DNA of 58,857 nucleotides from DATAVB01 sp040414495 (GTDB lineage Bacteria; Actinomycetota; Actinomycetes; Mycobacteriales; QHCD01). Location: the NCBI GenBank assembly GCA_040414495.1, contig JBEDUI010000247.1:1-58857 (forward strand), written 5' to 3'. Of the stretch, positions 24,762 to 32,999 are shown one piece after another. The stretch's first letter is position 1; every line of letters starts with the position of its first letter. The translations under genes were made by a program, and so were the position numbers. The notes beneath the pieces are model-generated. The model was not told the origin of the DNA and made no database searches. It was given only the letters and a program-made list of their open reading frames with translations.

Positions 24762-25802
24762 ATGAAAGGGGTACATCATCGCGCGGCGCCATGGCGTCTC
24801 ATCGCGACAGTGCTGGGTGTCGCGGTGTCCGCAGTGGTTGCGACGATCGTGGCGTCGCGCGGGGTTTCTACGGAGCCGAACGCCAGCACGACCAGGTCGG
24901 CCGCGACCGCACCGTCGCCCAGTCCCAACGCGCAAGCCGGACGAACAAAGCCGTCTGCCACAGGCGCATCGCCATCGCCATCGCAGAGTCCACCTGCGAC
25001 AGACGATCCACCCAAGGTGTCGCCATCGCAGAGTCCACCTGCGACAGACGAACCGTTCCCCGACGACGCGGCCGCACAGGCTGGCGTCGCCGCGGTCGAC
25101 CGCCTGGGCGCGACCCTGCCGGCAGGCGTACAGGTCGGCGTGGCCGTGCAGGACCGGGCCACCGGACAGACGTTCGCCAGCACGCTAGGCCAGCAGCCGT
25201 ACTATTCCGCGTCTGTCGTCAAACTGTTCCTGATTGCCGGGATATTGCGGGAGAAAGAAGCCGGCGCTCTGACGTTGAGCGGCACCGACCTGGATCTGAT
25301 GCACCGGGCGTTGTCGGCCAGCGACGACAATGCGATGAACGAATTGTGGGAGGACTTCAACGGTCCGTCCACATTGGAGGAATTCATCGAATCGCTGAAT
25401 CTGACCGAGACGACCGCGCCCACCGATATCGCGCAGTGGGGTGAGACGCTGACCACGGCCCATGACGTCATCACGGTGTACGACTACGTGCTGAATATAT
25501 TGGCGCCGCCCGACCGGGATTTCGTGCTTGTTGCGCTGGGCGCCGCGACCGCCGACGGCGCCGACGGGTTCGACCAGTCGTTCGGTCTACTGCAACCGCC
25601 GCGATTGCCTACGGTCAAGGCAAAGCAGGGTTGGATGGATTACGGTCCGAACTACATGCTGCACACCACCGGCCTGCTCGGCTCGGACGATCGTTACGTG
25701 ATCGCGTTGATGACCGTGCAACCGGCCGCCGCGGGCTGGGACAGCGCCCGGGCCATTGACAATCAAGCGATCGCGACCCTGCTGAATCGGCAGTCTGCCT
25801 GA
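24762..25802 (+). CDS. secreted class-A beta-lactamase-like serine hydrolase
   Basis: 346 aa. Signal or anchor helix (residues 10-33), a Ser/Pro/Thr linker (about 38-100), then a penicillin-recognising domain with S-x-x-K in YYSASVVKLF, an S-D-D triad in SASDDNAMN where class A enzymes have S-D-N, and K-Q-G in VKAKQGW. Actinomycetes carry many such PBP/class-A-like proteins of unknown substrate; true beta-lactamase activity is doubtful without a clear Glu166-type loop. The linker contains an exact 32-base repeat (period 45) encoding SPSQSPPATD twice. The ATG at 24762 has GAGG unusually close. Confidence 0.82.
   Translation: MKGVHHRAAPWRLIATVLGVAVSAVVATIVASRGVSTEPNASTTRSAATAPSPSPNAQAGRTKPSATGASPSPSQSPPATDDPPKVSPSQSPPATDEPFPDDAAAQAGVAAVDRLGATLPAGVQVGVAVQDRATGQTFASTLGQQPYYSASVVKLFLIAGILREKEAGALTLSGTDLDLMHRALSASDDNAMNELWEDFNGPSTLEEFIESLNLTETTAPTDIAQWGETLTTAHDVITVYDYVLNILAPPDRDFVLVALGAATADGADGFDQSFGLLQPPRLPTVKAKQGWMDYGPNYMLHTTGLLGSDDRYVIALMTVQPAAAGWDSARAIDNQAIATLLNRQSA
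24975..25051 (+). repeat. in-gene 45-bp tandem duplication in the linker
   Basis: A 32-base block (24975-25006) recurs exactly at 25020-25051. The period of 45 bases is a multiple of three, so each unit adds 15 residues of Ser/Pro linker to the serine hydrolase without shifting the frame. Confidence 0.85.
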
Positions 25803-25854
25803 CGAGCGGGTGCCAAGGCTGCGAGCGCACACGACCAGCTCAACAGCCCGCCCG

Positions 25855-26032
25855 GACAGGTCGACAGCGAACGGGCCCGGCCGGATCAACGCCCCTCTCC
25901 GACAGGTCGCACACGACCAGCCAGCGGCCCTCCCCGACAGGTCGACAGCCGAACCCGCTCGGCCAGCCCGACCGCCGTCCCCGACAGGTCGACAGCCGAA
26001 CCCGCTCGGCCAGCCCAGCGCCCCTCCCCGAC
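25855..26032. repeat. non-coding degenerate tandem repeat, GACAGGTCGACAG unit
   Basis: GACAGGTCG blocks begin at 25855, 25901, 25936 and 25983. The last two units are 47 bases apart and share 34 identical bases (GACAGGTCGACAGCCGAACC onward). Several units are preceded by CCCCTCCCC-like sequence, and a truncated copy of that lead-in ends at 26032. The array lies between the stops of two convergent genes; no supported reading frame crosses it. Confidence 0.75.
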
Positions 26033-26035
26033 CAT

Positions 26036-26085
26036 GATCGTGAGTAGATTTGCAGCGTTTTCCGGTACCAAATCTACTCACGATC
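26036..26085. terminator. 16-bp perfect hairpin between convergent genes
   Basis: GATCGTGAGTAGATTT (26036-26051) and AAATCTACTCACGATC (26070-26085) pair perfectly around an 18-base loop. It directly follows the GACAGGTCG repeat array, between the stops of the serine hydrolase and the GNAT gene. It can act as a bidirectional terminator. The rest of 26086-26279 holds no gene I can support. Confidence 0.65.
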
Positions 26086-26279
26086 TTGAAAAGAGGCGCG
26101 GCGCCCGCGCAGTCCACAGTGGACGCAATGATGGTATCGGGCGGATCGAGCGGCTCAGAGCGAGCGGAGAGGCGGGGCGAGTGGATCCAGGGACTCAAGG
26201 CGACCGGAGCGGGTTCGAGCGGATCCAACGGGCTTGGCGGCAACCGGACCGAGCTCCACCAAGGGGCGCCGTCAGGAGA

Positions 26280-26813
26280 TCAGGCGCGGTCGGCCCACTC
26301 GGTCTCCAGAATCGCGAATACCTGCTCATCGCACCATTCGCCCTTGACGAATTCGTTGCTGCGGAAATGCGCCTCCTCGCGCATTCCCAGCCGCCGCATT
26401 AATCCAGCCGAGGCGGTATTGCGGGCATCGCAGCGGCCGACGACCCGGTGCATTCCGCGTTCCTCGAAAGCCACCGCCAATAATGCCCGCGCCGACTCGC
26501 CGGCATAACCGTTGCCGTGGTGGTCTGGGTGGAAAATGAATCCGATCTCGGCGCCGCGGTTGGCGGCGTCGAATACGTGCAGGTTCAGCTCGCCGACAAA
26601 GACACCCGATACCGTGACCGCGAGGTTGACCGAATCGCTGTCGGAGTTGGCTATTTTCCGTTCCAACGAGGTCCGGCTCTCGTCCAGCGTCCGCGGCTCC
26701 CAGTAGAGATAACGCGCCACCTCCGGGCGCGCGTGCATGTCTGCATACGCCGGCAGGTCCTCGATCCGCAACTCCCGCAACGTCGTACGGGCCAATTCCA
26801 GCGGCAGCTTCAT
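26280..26813 (-). CDS. GNAT-family N-acetyltransferase (RimJ/RimL type)
   Basis: 177 aa. Acetyl-CoA-binding motif A is visible in AEIGFIFHPDHHGNGYAGESARALLAVAF, with the RimL-type start LELARTTLRELRIEDLPAY and a final CDARNTASAGLMRRLGM. It acetylates an amino group, perhaps a protein N-terminus or small molecule. ATG 26813 overlaps the RidA stop by one base (TGATG), so the two are translationally coupled, RidA first. Confidence 0.9.
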   Translation of the reverse strand: MKLPLELARTTLRELRIEDLPAYADMHARPEVARYLYWEPRTLDESRTSLERKIANSDSDSVNLAVTVSGVFVGELNLHVFDAANRGAEIGFIFHPDHHGNGYAGESARALLAVAFEERGMHRVVGRCDARNTASAGLMRRLGMREEAHFRSNEFVKGEWCDEQVFAILETEWADRA

Positions 26814-27223
26814 CAAGCGTCCAGCGCCACGGTCAGGTCCAGCTCGACCAACTGATCGGGAAAGCCCAGTACGGTCACACCCAGCAGTGTGCTGGCCGTG
26901 CCGAATGCCGGCGCCAGCGCGGATTCGTTCAAGATCCGCCAGACCTCGGCCAGCTCGGCCCGATCCGTGCTCACCACATAGATCACCGAGCGCACGACCT
27001 GATCCGGCTCCGCCCCGATCGCCGCCAACGCGGTCAATGAATTCGCCACCACCGCCGCGACCTGCGCCGGCAGGTCACCGCGACCGACCACTTCGCCGGC
27101 CGCGTTCAGCGGGCACTGCCCGGCCAGAAACGCCAACCGCCCCGACTCGACCACCGTGATGTGGTGGTACCCAGGAGTGGCGTGCAGCCCGGGCGGATTG
27201 ATCCGCGTGATCGTGGGAGCCAT
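26813..27223 (-). CDS. RidA/YjgF/Rid family protein
   Basis: 136 aa, the normal RidA size. Trimeric chorismate-mutase-like fold indicated by LAFLAGQCPLNAAGEVVG near residues 30-47 and a C-terminal LGFPDQLVELDLTVAL. RidA enzymes hydrolyse reactive enamine/imine intermediates, but the key arginine region (V-R--IYVV) is of a divergent Rid subgroup, so deaminase activity is uncertain. It is first in a coupled pair with a GNAT gene and divergent from the GDPD gene. Confidence 0.85.
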   Translation of the reverse strand: MAPTITRINPPGLHATPGYHHITVVESGRLAFLAGQCPLNAAGEVVGRGDLPAQVAAVVANSLTALAAIGAEPDQVVRSVIYVVSTDRAELAEVWRILNESALAPAFGTASTLLGVTVLGFPDQLVELDLTVALDA

Positions 27224-27276
27224 GCGCCGAGTGTGGCACCCCGACGTGCGACCGCAGGAGCAGGCCGGCCAGACTC

Positions 27277-28044
27277 GTGCGGGTGAGTGCCCAGTACGCC
27301 TTCCTCGATGCGCCCGGTCCGATCGCGTTCGCCCACCGCGGTGGCGCCGCTGGCGGCGTGGAGAACTCGATGGCCGCGTTCGGCGCGGCCGTGGCGTTGG
27401 GCTACCGGTATTTGGAAACCGACGTACACGCCACCGCCGACGGCGAGTTGGTCGCGTTCCACGATCCCAGCCTGGACCGGGTCACCGACCGGACCGGCGC
27501 CATCGCCGACCTGCCCTATCGCGAAGTGGCCAAGGCCCGGATCGCCGGTCGCGAACCGATTCCGTTGTTGGAGGACCTGCTGGCCGCCTGGCCCGACGTC
27601 CGGTTCAACATCGACGTCAAGGTGCCCGCGGCCATTGAGCCACTGGTCAACGTGATTCGCCGCACCGGGTCGCTGGACCGCATCTGCGTCAGCTCGTTCT
27701 CCGACGCGAGGTTGGCCAAGGTACGGGCCGCGCTGGGGCCGCAGCTGTGTACGGCATTGGGGCCGCGCGAGATCGCCACGGTGCGGTTCTCTTCGTACGT
27801 ACGCCCGATCCGGCCGCGCGGTGGCGGCGTCTGCGCTCAGGTCCCGGTCCGGGTCACGCCACTGCCGATCGTCGACCAGCGGTTCGTCGCGGCGGCACAT
27901 CGGCTCGGCCTGCAGGTCCACGTCTGGACCATTGACGACCCGGCCGAAATGCACCGGCTGTTGGATCTGGGCGTGGACGGCATCATGACCGACGAGATCA
28001 CAACGCTGCGCGACGTATTCACCGAACGCGGCTACTGGTCCTGA
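27277..28044 (+). CDS. glycerophosphodiester phosphodiesterase family protein
   Basis: 255 aa. GDPD signature residues are intact: IAFAHRGG near residue 20, YLETDVHATADGELVAFHDPSLDRVTD near 46-72 and a final VHVWTIDDPAEM with GVDGIMTDE. It hydrolyses glycerophosphodiesters to glycerol-3-phosphate and an alcohol. No signal peptide is visible. GTG 27277 or the in-frame GTG 27283 may be the start; neither has a well-placed ribosome site. It is divergent from the RidA gene. Confidence 0.92.
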   Translation: MRVSAQYAFLDAPGPIAFAHRGGAAGGVENSMAAFGAAVALGYRYLETDVHATADGELVAFHDPSLDRVTDRTGAIADLPYREVAKARIAGREPIPLLEDLLAAWPDVRFNIDVKVPAAIEPLVNVIRRTGSLDRICVSSFSDARLAKVRAALGPQLCTALGPREIATVRFSSYVRPIRPRGGGVCAQVPVRVTPLPIVDQRFVAAAHRLGLQVHVWTIDDPAEMHRLLDLGVDGIMTDEITTLRDVFTERGYWS

Positions 28045-28083
28045 CCCCGAATAGCACTAAATCATTTTCCCGTTCGGCGGGTC

Positions 28084-28099
28084 TTTACAACGTTGAAAC
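28084..28099. promoter_or_regulatory. possible LacI-type operator upstream of the GH43 gene
   Basis: TTTACAACGTTGAAAC contains the perfect 8-bp palindrome CAACGTTG (28088-28095) with a central CpG and partial outer symmetry, the shape of LacI-family operators. It lies 68 bases before the GH43 start codon. Confidence 0.35.
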
Positions 28100-28163
28100 C
28101 ATCGGATTGGATGAATCGGATTCCACCCCTGCATTGGCGAGTCCCGCTCATCCGGAGGTGTTG

Positions 28164-30479
28164 ATGCTCGCTCGATGGTTCCAGTCCGATTTACGCCGGC
28201 GGCGCCGATTCCGCGCCCTGATTGCCGCCGCGGCGGCAATCACCGTTGCCGCAATCGCCCCGGCCGCAGGTGCGTCGACTCAGCAGTCCACGCCCCAAGC
28301 GACCCCGAATTCCACGTACACAAATGCGGTGACGGACGGCTATTCGATCGACTTTCCCGACCCGAGCCTGATCAAGGGCAAGGACGGTTACTGGTATGCC
28401 TACGCCACCGGCGGTCCGTACGACGAGACCGGCAAGGGTGACAGCGCCAAAATCGCCCGGTCCAGCGACCTGGTGCACTGGCAGAACATGGGCCCGATCT
28501 TCACTTCCGACAACCTGCCGACCTGGGCCGCGGCCGGCACCGGATTCTGGGCCGCGGATATTCGCTATATCAACGGCAAATACGTGCTCTATTTCGTAGT
28601 GCCGAATACTACGGTGAGCACCAGCGGCTCCGACCCGGGCATCGGCGTGGCGACCGCGGCCAGCCCGGCCGGGCCGTGGAAGCCATCGCAGACACCGCTT
28701 ATCGCGCCGACAATCGAAAACGGCGGCTACACCAGCGTCATTGACCCGGCCGAATTCACCGATTCCACCGGCCAGCGTTATCTGTACTGGGGCAGCTACG
28801 GCAGCGGTATCCGGGTCGTCCCGCTCAGCGCCGACGGAATGTCGGTGACCGGCCCGGCGACCCAGGTCGCCAGCACCCGGTTCGAGGGCAGCTACGTCAT
28901 TCACCGCGACGGTTGGTACTACATGTTCGCCTCATCGGCGAACTGCTGCGCCGGCCCGAGCACCGGCTACACGGTCTTCACCGGCCGATCCCGCAGCCCG
29001 CTCGGACCGTTCGTGGACAAGGAAGGCGTACCGCTGACCGCCTCCCGTTCCGGCGGCACGATCGTGATGGCCCAGAACGGCAACCGCTGGATCGGCACCG
29101 GCCACAACGCCATCGCCACCGACGTTTCCGGGCAGACCTGGCTCGTCTATCACGCGATCGACCGCACCCATCCGTACCTGGATACCTCGCCCGGCTTCAC
29201 CATGCGCCCGATGCTGATCGACCGGCTGGACTGGATCGACGGCTGGCCGCTGGCCCGCGGTGGGCAGGGCCCCTCGGACACACCGCAGACCGCTCCGGTG
29301 ACGACCGGCCTGGTCGATGAGAACTTCAACAATGACAAGAGCACGCTGCAGGGCGCGCTGACCGTTGTCGGCTCCGACCCGGCCTCCGATGCCGGCGGGT
29401 TCGGCCGCATCACGGGTACGGCGCTCGCCCAGACCGCACTGCCGGCCAACGAGCACGTCGAGGCCGATGTCCGTACCGCCAGCGGGCCTGTCGGAATCGT
29501 GGCTCGCTACAGCGACAAGGCCGACAACCTCACCGTGTCGGTCGAGGACCACAGCCTCGACGTCACGAGCACCGTGCATGGCGTCGCCACCACACACTCG
29601 GCCGCGCTGCCAGCGGATTTCGACCCGTCGGTGTGGCACAACGTCGCGGTCGACATCCGCGGCAACAGCCTCAGCGCACAGGTCAGCGACGGCCGCCTCG
29701 GCGACCCGTACGCCACGATCAACACCACCGTGCCCGGCGGGTTGCCGGGCCGCCAGGCCGGCGTAAGCGGGACCGGCGACGTCGACAACATCGAGGCCGC
29801 CGCGCTCTACACCCCGCACACCGCGGTCGCCCCGGCACCGGAGCTGGGCCCGCTGGACAAAGCCGATTCGGACGAGTTCACGGGCGGCTTGGGCTCGGGC
29901 TGGTCCTGGCTGCGCCCCGATTCGGACGCACACGTGGCCGACGGGCAGTTGGTCTGGCCGACCGAGGATGCGGACCTCACCGATGCCAACAATGCCGCCA
30001 AGGCCGGCCTGTTGGTCCGGGATGCCCCGACCGGCGACTACACCGTCGAGACGAAACTGACCATCGACACCGGGGCCGACACCGTACGGAATTACCAACA
30101 GGCCGGTCTGGTGATCTACGTCGATGACAACCAGTTCCTGCGTTACGACAATGTCGCCGCCGGCAATACGCGGTTCCTGGAATTCGGAAAGGTGACGGTC
30201 GCGAACGGCGTTCGGTCCTGGGGTGCGGCGATCATCGGGCCGCCGGCCGCCACAACCTGGCTGCGGATTTCGCATCGCACCGATCCGAAGACTGGCGAGG
30301 GGTTGTACCGGGCCGCTTCCAGCCGCGACGGCACGCACTGGATCTGGGGTGCGACCTGGACGCTGCCGGCCGGTAGCCAGCCCAAGATCGGCTTGGTGTC
30401 ACAGGGTTCCAGCGCCGCCACCGACGCGGCTTTCGGAAAAGCAACAGCACAATTCGACTACGTGCGTATCTATCGGTGA
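28164..30479 (+). CDS. secreted glycoside hydrolase family 43 protein (arabinan-type) with accessory domains
   Basis: 771 aa. Signal peptide with a twin-Arg-rich start (RRRRRFRALIAAAAAITVAAIAPAAGA), then a GH43 five-bladed propeller (about 45-390). The base is in FPDPSLIKGKDGYWYAYAT, the pKa modulator in VIDPAEF, and a candidate acid in FEGSYVI. Residues 400-560 form a jelly-roll-like module, and 580-771 a DUF1349/concanavalin-like module (DEFTGGLGSGWSWLR). This fits an extracellular arabinan endo- or exo-arabinosidase. ATG 28164 follows GGAGGTG; the longer upstream frame lacks support. A possible LacI operator lies upstream. Confidence 0.88.
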   Translation: MLARWFQSDLRRRRRFRALIAAAAAITVAAIAPAAGASTQQSTPQATPNSTYTNAVTDGYSIDFPDPSLIKGKDGYWYAYATGGPYDETGKGDSAKIARSSDLVHWQNMGPIFTSDNLPTWAAAGTGFWAADIRYINGKYVLYFVVPNTTVSTSGSDPGIGVATAASPAGPWKPSQTPLIAPTIENGGYTSVIDPAEFTDSTGQRYLYWGSYGSGIRVVPLSADGMSVTGPATQVASTRFEGSYVIHRDGWYYMFASSANCCAGPSTGYTVFTGRSRSPLGPFVDKEGVPLTASRSGGTIVMAQNGNRWIGTGHNAIATDVSGQTWLVYHAIDRTHPYLDTSPGFTMRPMLIDRLDWIDGWPLARGGQGPSDTPQTAPVTTGLVDENFNNDKSTLQGALTVVGSDPASDAGGFGRITGTALAQTALPANEHVEADVRTASGPVGIVARYSDKADNLTVSVEDHSLDVTSTVHGVATTHSAALPADFDPSVWHNVAVDIRGNSLSAQVSDGRLGDPYATINTTVPGGLPGRQAGVSGTGDVDNIEAAALYTPHTAVAPAPELGPLDKADSDEFTGGLGSGWSWLRPDSDAHVADGQLVWPTEDADLTDANNAAKAGLLVRDAPTGDYTVETKLTIDTGADTVRNYQQAGLVIYVDDNQFLRYDNVAAGNTRFLEFGKVTVANGVRSWGAAIIGPPAATTWLRISHRTDPKTGEGLYRAASSRDGTHWIWGATWTLPAGSQPKIGLVSQGSSAATDAAFGKATAQFDYVRIYR

Positions 30480-30505
30480 TGGCTAACCGTTCTTGATGTT
30501 GCGGT

Positions 30506-30560
30506 CATGATCGCGTCGCGCCCGGCCGGACCCCCAAACGGCTGGTGCGGCGCGATCATG
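30506..30560. terminator. CATGATCGCG / CGCGATCATG inverted repeat
   Basis: A 10-bp perfect arm pair (30506-30515, 30551-30560), extended by GCGG/CCGC with one base bulged, spans a 35-base GC-rich loop just after the GH43 stop. It may end the GH43 transcript. The arm resembles the palindrome at 24383-24419. Confidence 0.5.
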
Positions 30561-30625
30561 CCGCTATTACGGCGCGTTTGCGAAATCGACACTAAGCCTT
30601 TGCTGGATATTCCGAGCATTATTCG

Positions 30626-30631
30626 TACGAT
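30626..30631 (+). promoter_or_regulatory. -10 box TACGAT, leaderless start of the double RNase gene
   Basis: TACGAT stands exactly six bases before ATG 30638 with no Shine-Dalgarno sequence, fixing the start codon and suggesting a leaderless mRNA. Confidence 0.5.
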
Positions 30632-30637
30632 CCGGAC

Positions 30638-31345
30638 ATGGGCATTCTGACCGCACAGACCGCACGTATCCGTCGCATCGCGGTGGCCGCGGTGATCGCA
30701 CTGGCCGGCCTGCTGCTCCTCGGGATCGGACCCGCTAACGCACTCACCGTCCGACCCGCCGCCACCGCGGCGAGCATCTCCTCCTGCTCCCTGGCCGACC
30801 TGCCATCGCAGGCAACCGACACCGTCCGCCTCATCCAGGCCGGCGGACCGTTCCCGTATCCGAAGAACGACGGAGTCGTCTTCGACAACCGGGAAGGCAT
30901 CCTGCCCGCCGAATCCGCGAACTACTACCACGAGTACACGGTCCCCACGCCGGGTGCGAGCAACCGTGGCACCCGCCGGATCATCACCGGCAGCGAAAAC
31001 GAGTACTACTACACCGGCGACCACTACGCGACGTTCTGCAAGATCAGCGACGTACCCGGTGACGGCGGAGGAGGCACGGTGCCGACGTGCAGCTCAGTCC
31101 CGTCGCAGCTGACCGACACGATCAACCTGGTCGCGGCCGGCGGACCGTTCCCGTACAGCCAGGACGGCGAAGTCTTCCAGAACCGAGAAGGCCTGCTGCC
31201 GGCCGAATCCAGCAACTACTACCACCTCTACACCGTGCCGACCCCGGGTACGAGCGACCGCGGCGACCGGCGCCTGGTCACCGGCCAGGGCGGCGAGGAC
31301 TACTACAGCGCCGACAACTTCGCCTCGTTCTGCGAAGTCTCTTAG
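30638..31345 (+). CDS. secreted tandem guanyl-specific RNase (RNase Sa type), second domain catalytically degenerate
   Basis: 235 aa. A signal peptide (residues 12-36) precedes two homologous RNase Sa/T1-type domains (about 48-136 and 149-235) joined by a Gly-rich linker. Domain 1 has the full active site by comparison with RNase Sa: Glu99 (YYHEYTV), Arg110, Arg114 and His129 (GDHYATF), plus Cys50/Cys134 for the disulfide. In domain 2, Glu is replaced by Leu197 (YYHLYTV) and His by Asn227 (ADNFASF), but the guanine-recognition NRE (182-184), both arginines and both cysteines remain. Domain 2 is thus probably a binding-only copy. No barstar-type inhibitor gene is adjacent. Confidence 0.93.
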   Translation: MGILTAQTARIRRIAVAAVIALAGLLLLGIGPANALTVRPAATAASISSCSLADLPSQATDTVRLIQAGGPFPYPKNDGVVFDNREGILPAESANYYHEYTVPTPGASNRGTRRIITGSENEYYYTGDHYATFCKISDVPGDGGGGTVPTCSSVPSQLTDTINLVAAGGPFPYSQDGEVFQNREGLLPAESSNYYHLYTVPTPGTSDRGDRRLVTGQGGEDYYSADNFASFCEVS

Positions 31346-31430
31346 CTGATACGCCGCTGGTGAACGTCCGCTCCAGCATTGGTTGCTACGGGCACAGTGG
31401 GACCATCCGTTATAGCCGGGAGGTCCCGCT

Positions 31431-32333
31431 GTGCACTGTCTGGAAGCAACGCCAGCGTTGCGTCGGCTGGAGTGGATCCTCGACGGCCTGGCTGGAACGC
31501 CGGATTGGGGCAACGACGCCGATGACGCTTTCGGGCCGCCGTTCACAAATTGGATCTCGCCTGACGATTACGTCAAGCTGACCCGATCCCGTTCCGAACG
31601 GTATGCGCCGCTGCGGATCGTCGGGCTCGAGACGAACGGGCAGCGGGCGCGGGCCCGGCTCTACAACGACGCCGGCGAGGTCGACGTGCTGACCTGCATC
31701 GTCGAACGCGAGCCGCCGCACCGGATCACCCAGACCGCGCTGCAGGGCCTGGTCCCGGCCCGGCTCAGTCCGCGGCTGCCGATGACGTTCGAGCAGTACG
31801 ACGTGAGCGCTCCCGGCGCCACCCTGCTGGTTGTCTCCGGCGTTCCCGGCAGCGGCAAGAGCACCCTGGCCGACGCGACCGGCCGCGCGCTGGGCATACC
31901 GGTGTTCGCGATCGACTGGATGCTGGGCGCGTTGACACCCTTCGGCGGTCGGCATTTCGACGATGGGTTCGGGATCGGGTACGAGCAGCTGACGACGCTG
32001 GCGGTACGGCAGTTGCGGCTGGGTCAGTCCGCGATCCTCGACGCGCCGGTCGAGGAGCCGGAGATCCGGGACCGGTGGCGCAGCCTGGCCGACCGGGCCG
32101 GCGCCCGGTTCGCGGTCGTCGTCTGCGTCTGCTCCGACCAGGCGACGCACCAGGCCCGGTTGCAGGGGCGGGACCGCGACATTCCCGGCTGGCACGGTCC
32201 GGGCGACTGGGGCAACGTGCAACGCCGGCTCCGCGACTATCCACAGTGGACCGATGAGGTGTTGACCGTGGATTCCATGCAGCCGGTGGCCGACAACGTG
32301 CGGACCGTCGTGGACTTCGTCGGCCCCGGCTAA
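31431..32333 (+). CDS. P-loop ATPase/kinase (AAA_33) with N-terminal accessory domain
   Basis: 300 aa. The N-terminal 120 residues form a small alpha/beta region (LRRLEWILDGLAGTPDW). The C-terminal half is a nucleoside-kinase-like P-loop domain with Walker A GVPGSGKST (137-145), a VFAIDWMLGALTPFGG lid/substrate segment, and a CVCSDQATHQARLQGRDRDI motif like that of zeta-toxin or gluconate-kinase relatives. It likely phosphorylates a small molecule. GTG 31431 has GGGAGG seven bases upstream. The N-terminal region faintly resembles that seen before Cpe/LpqF-type domains. Confidence 0.78.
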   Translation: MHCLEATPALRRLEWILDGLAGTPDWGNDADDAFGPPFTNWISPDDYVKLTRSRSERYAPLRIVGLETNGQRARARLYNDAGEVDVLTCIVEREPPHRITQTALQGLVPARLSPRLPMTFEQYDVSAPGATLLVVSGVPGSGKSTLADATGRALGIPVFAIDWMLGALTPFGGRHFDDGFGIGYEQLTTLAVRQLRLGQSAILDAPVEEPEIRDRWRSLADRAGARFAVVVCVCSDQATHQARLQGRDRDIPGWHGPGDWGNVQRRLRDYPQWTDEVLTVDSMQPVADNVRTVVDFVGPG

Positions 32334-32545
32334 TGCTGGGGATCAGTGGTCCGCGCCTCTGCCAGATTCGGCCGATCACGGGCCACCTCATGGCCGGGTG
32401 TCCCGTTGACCAGCGGTGATGTGCGTCATGTCGGGATGCGATCTTCCGTCATAACAGGCCACCATGACGGTCACACCGCTGTGAACCGCAACGTTGCGAC
32501 AGCAGTACCCGTCCGTTGCCGGCCAGCCAGGCGCGGTGTCGGCCG

Positions 32546-32571
32546 GGAATCATCCACTCCGGCGCCTCGTT
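32546..32571 (+). promoter_or_regulatory. sigma-R (SigH)-type promoter of rbpA
   Basis: GGAAT (32546-32550), 18 bases, then GTT (32569-32571): an exact match to the sigma-R consensus GGAAT-N18-GTT. The expected start lies about 55 bases before the rbpA ATG. rbpA is a known sigma-R target in Streptomyces. In the remaining leader (32334-32545) I see only a CCGTCAT/ATGACGG inverted repeat (32446-32470) and no gene. Confidence 0.75.
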
Positions 32572-32632
32572 ACGAACATGAGAACGCCGGCACCAGCAAG
32601 CACAACCCACCCACCCGGGAGGGAAACACATC

Positions 32633-32983
32633 ATGGCAGAGCGCACGCTCCGCGGCAGCCGCCTCGGGTCCGTCAGCTACGAAACAGACCGTAACACTGA
32701 GCTAGCTCCTCGTCAGCACGCGGATTACCGCTGCCCGCAGGGGCACGTTTTCAGTGTGCCGCTGTCCGGTGAAGCAGATGCCCCTCCCACCTGGGAGTGC
32801 CGTCTCGACGGCACGGTCGGGCGACTCGTCGGTGGTGACGAGCCGGAGGCCAAGGCCGGCAAGGCACCGCGTACCCACTGGGACATGCTGATGGAGCGCC
32901 GTTCCATCGCCGATCTCGAGCAGGTGCTCGAGGAGCGGCTGGAGATGCTCCGGGACCGCCGGTCACCGAAGAAGTCGGCCTGA
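32633..32983 (+). CDS. rbpA: RNA polymerase-binding protein RbpA
   Basis: 116 aa, standard length. A basic N-terminal tail (GSRLGSVSYETDR), the zinc-ribbon-like core domain (YRCPQGHVFSVPLSGEADAPPTWECRLDGTVG) and the C-terminal sigma-interaction helix (RSIADLEQVLEERLEMLRDRR) are all present. RbpA binds RNA polymerase and group 1/2 sigma factors and stabilises open complexes. One of the family's usual metal-site cysteines may be lacking. GGGAGGG lies nine bases before the ATG. A sigma-R-type promoter lies upstream and a strong terminator downstream. Confidence 0.97.
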   Translation: MAERTLRGSRLGSVSYETDRNTELAPRQHADYRCPQGHVFSVPLSGEADAPPTWECRLDGTVGRLVGGDEPEAKAGKAPRTHWDMLMERRSIADLEQVLEERLEMLRDRRSPKKSA

Positions 32984-32999
32984 GGTAGCAGTACGTACG

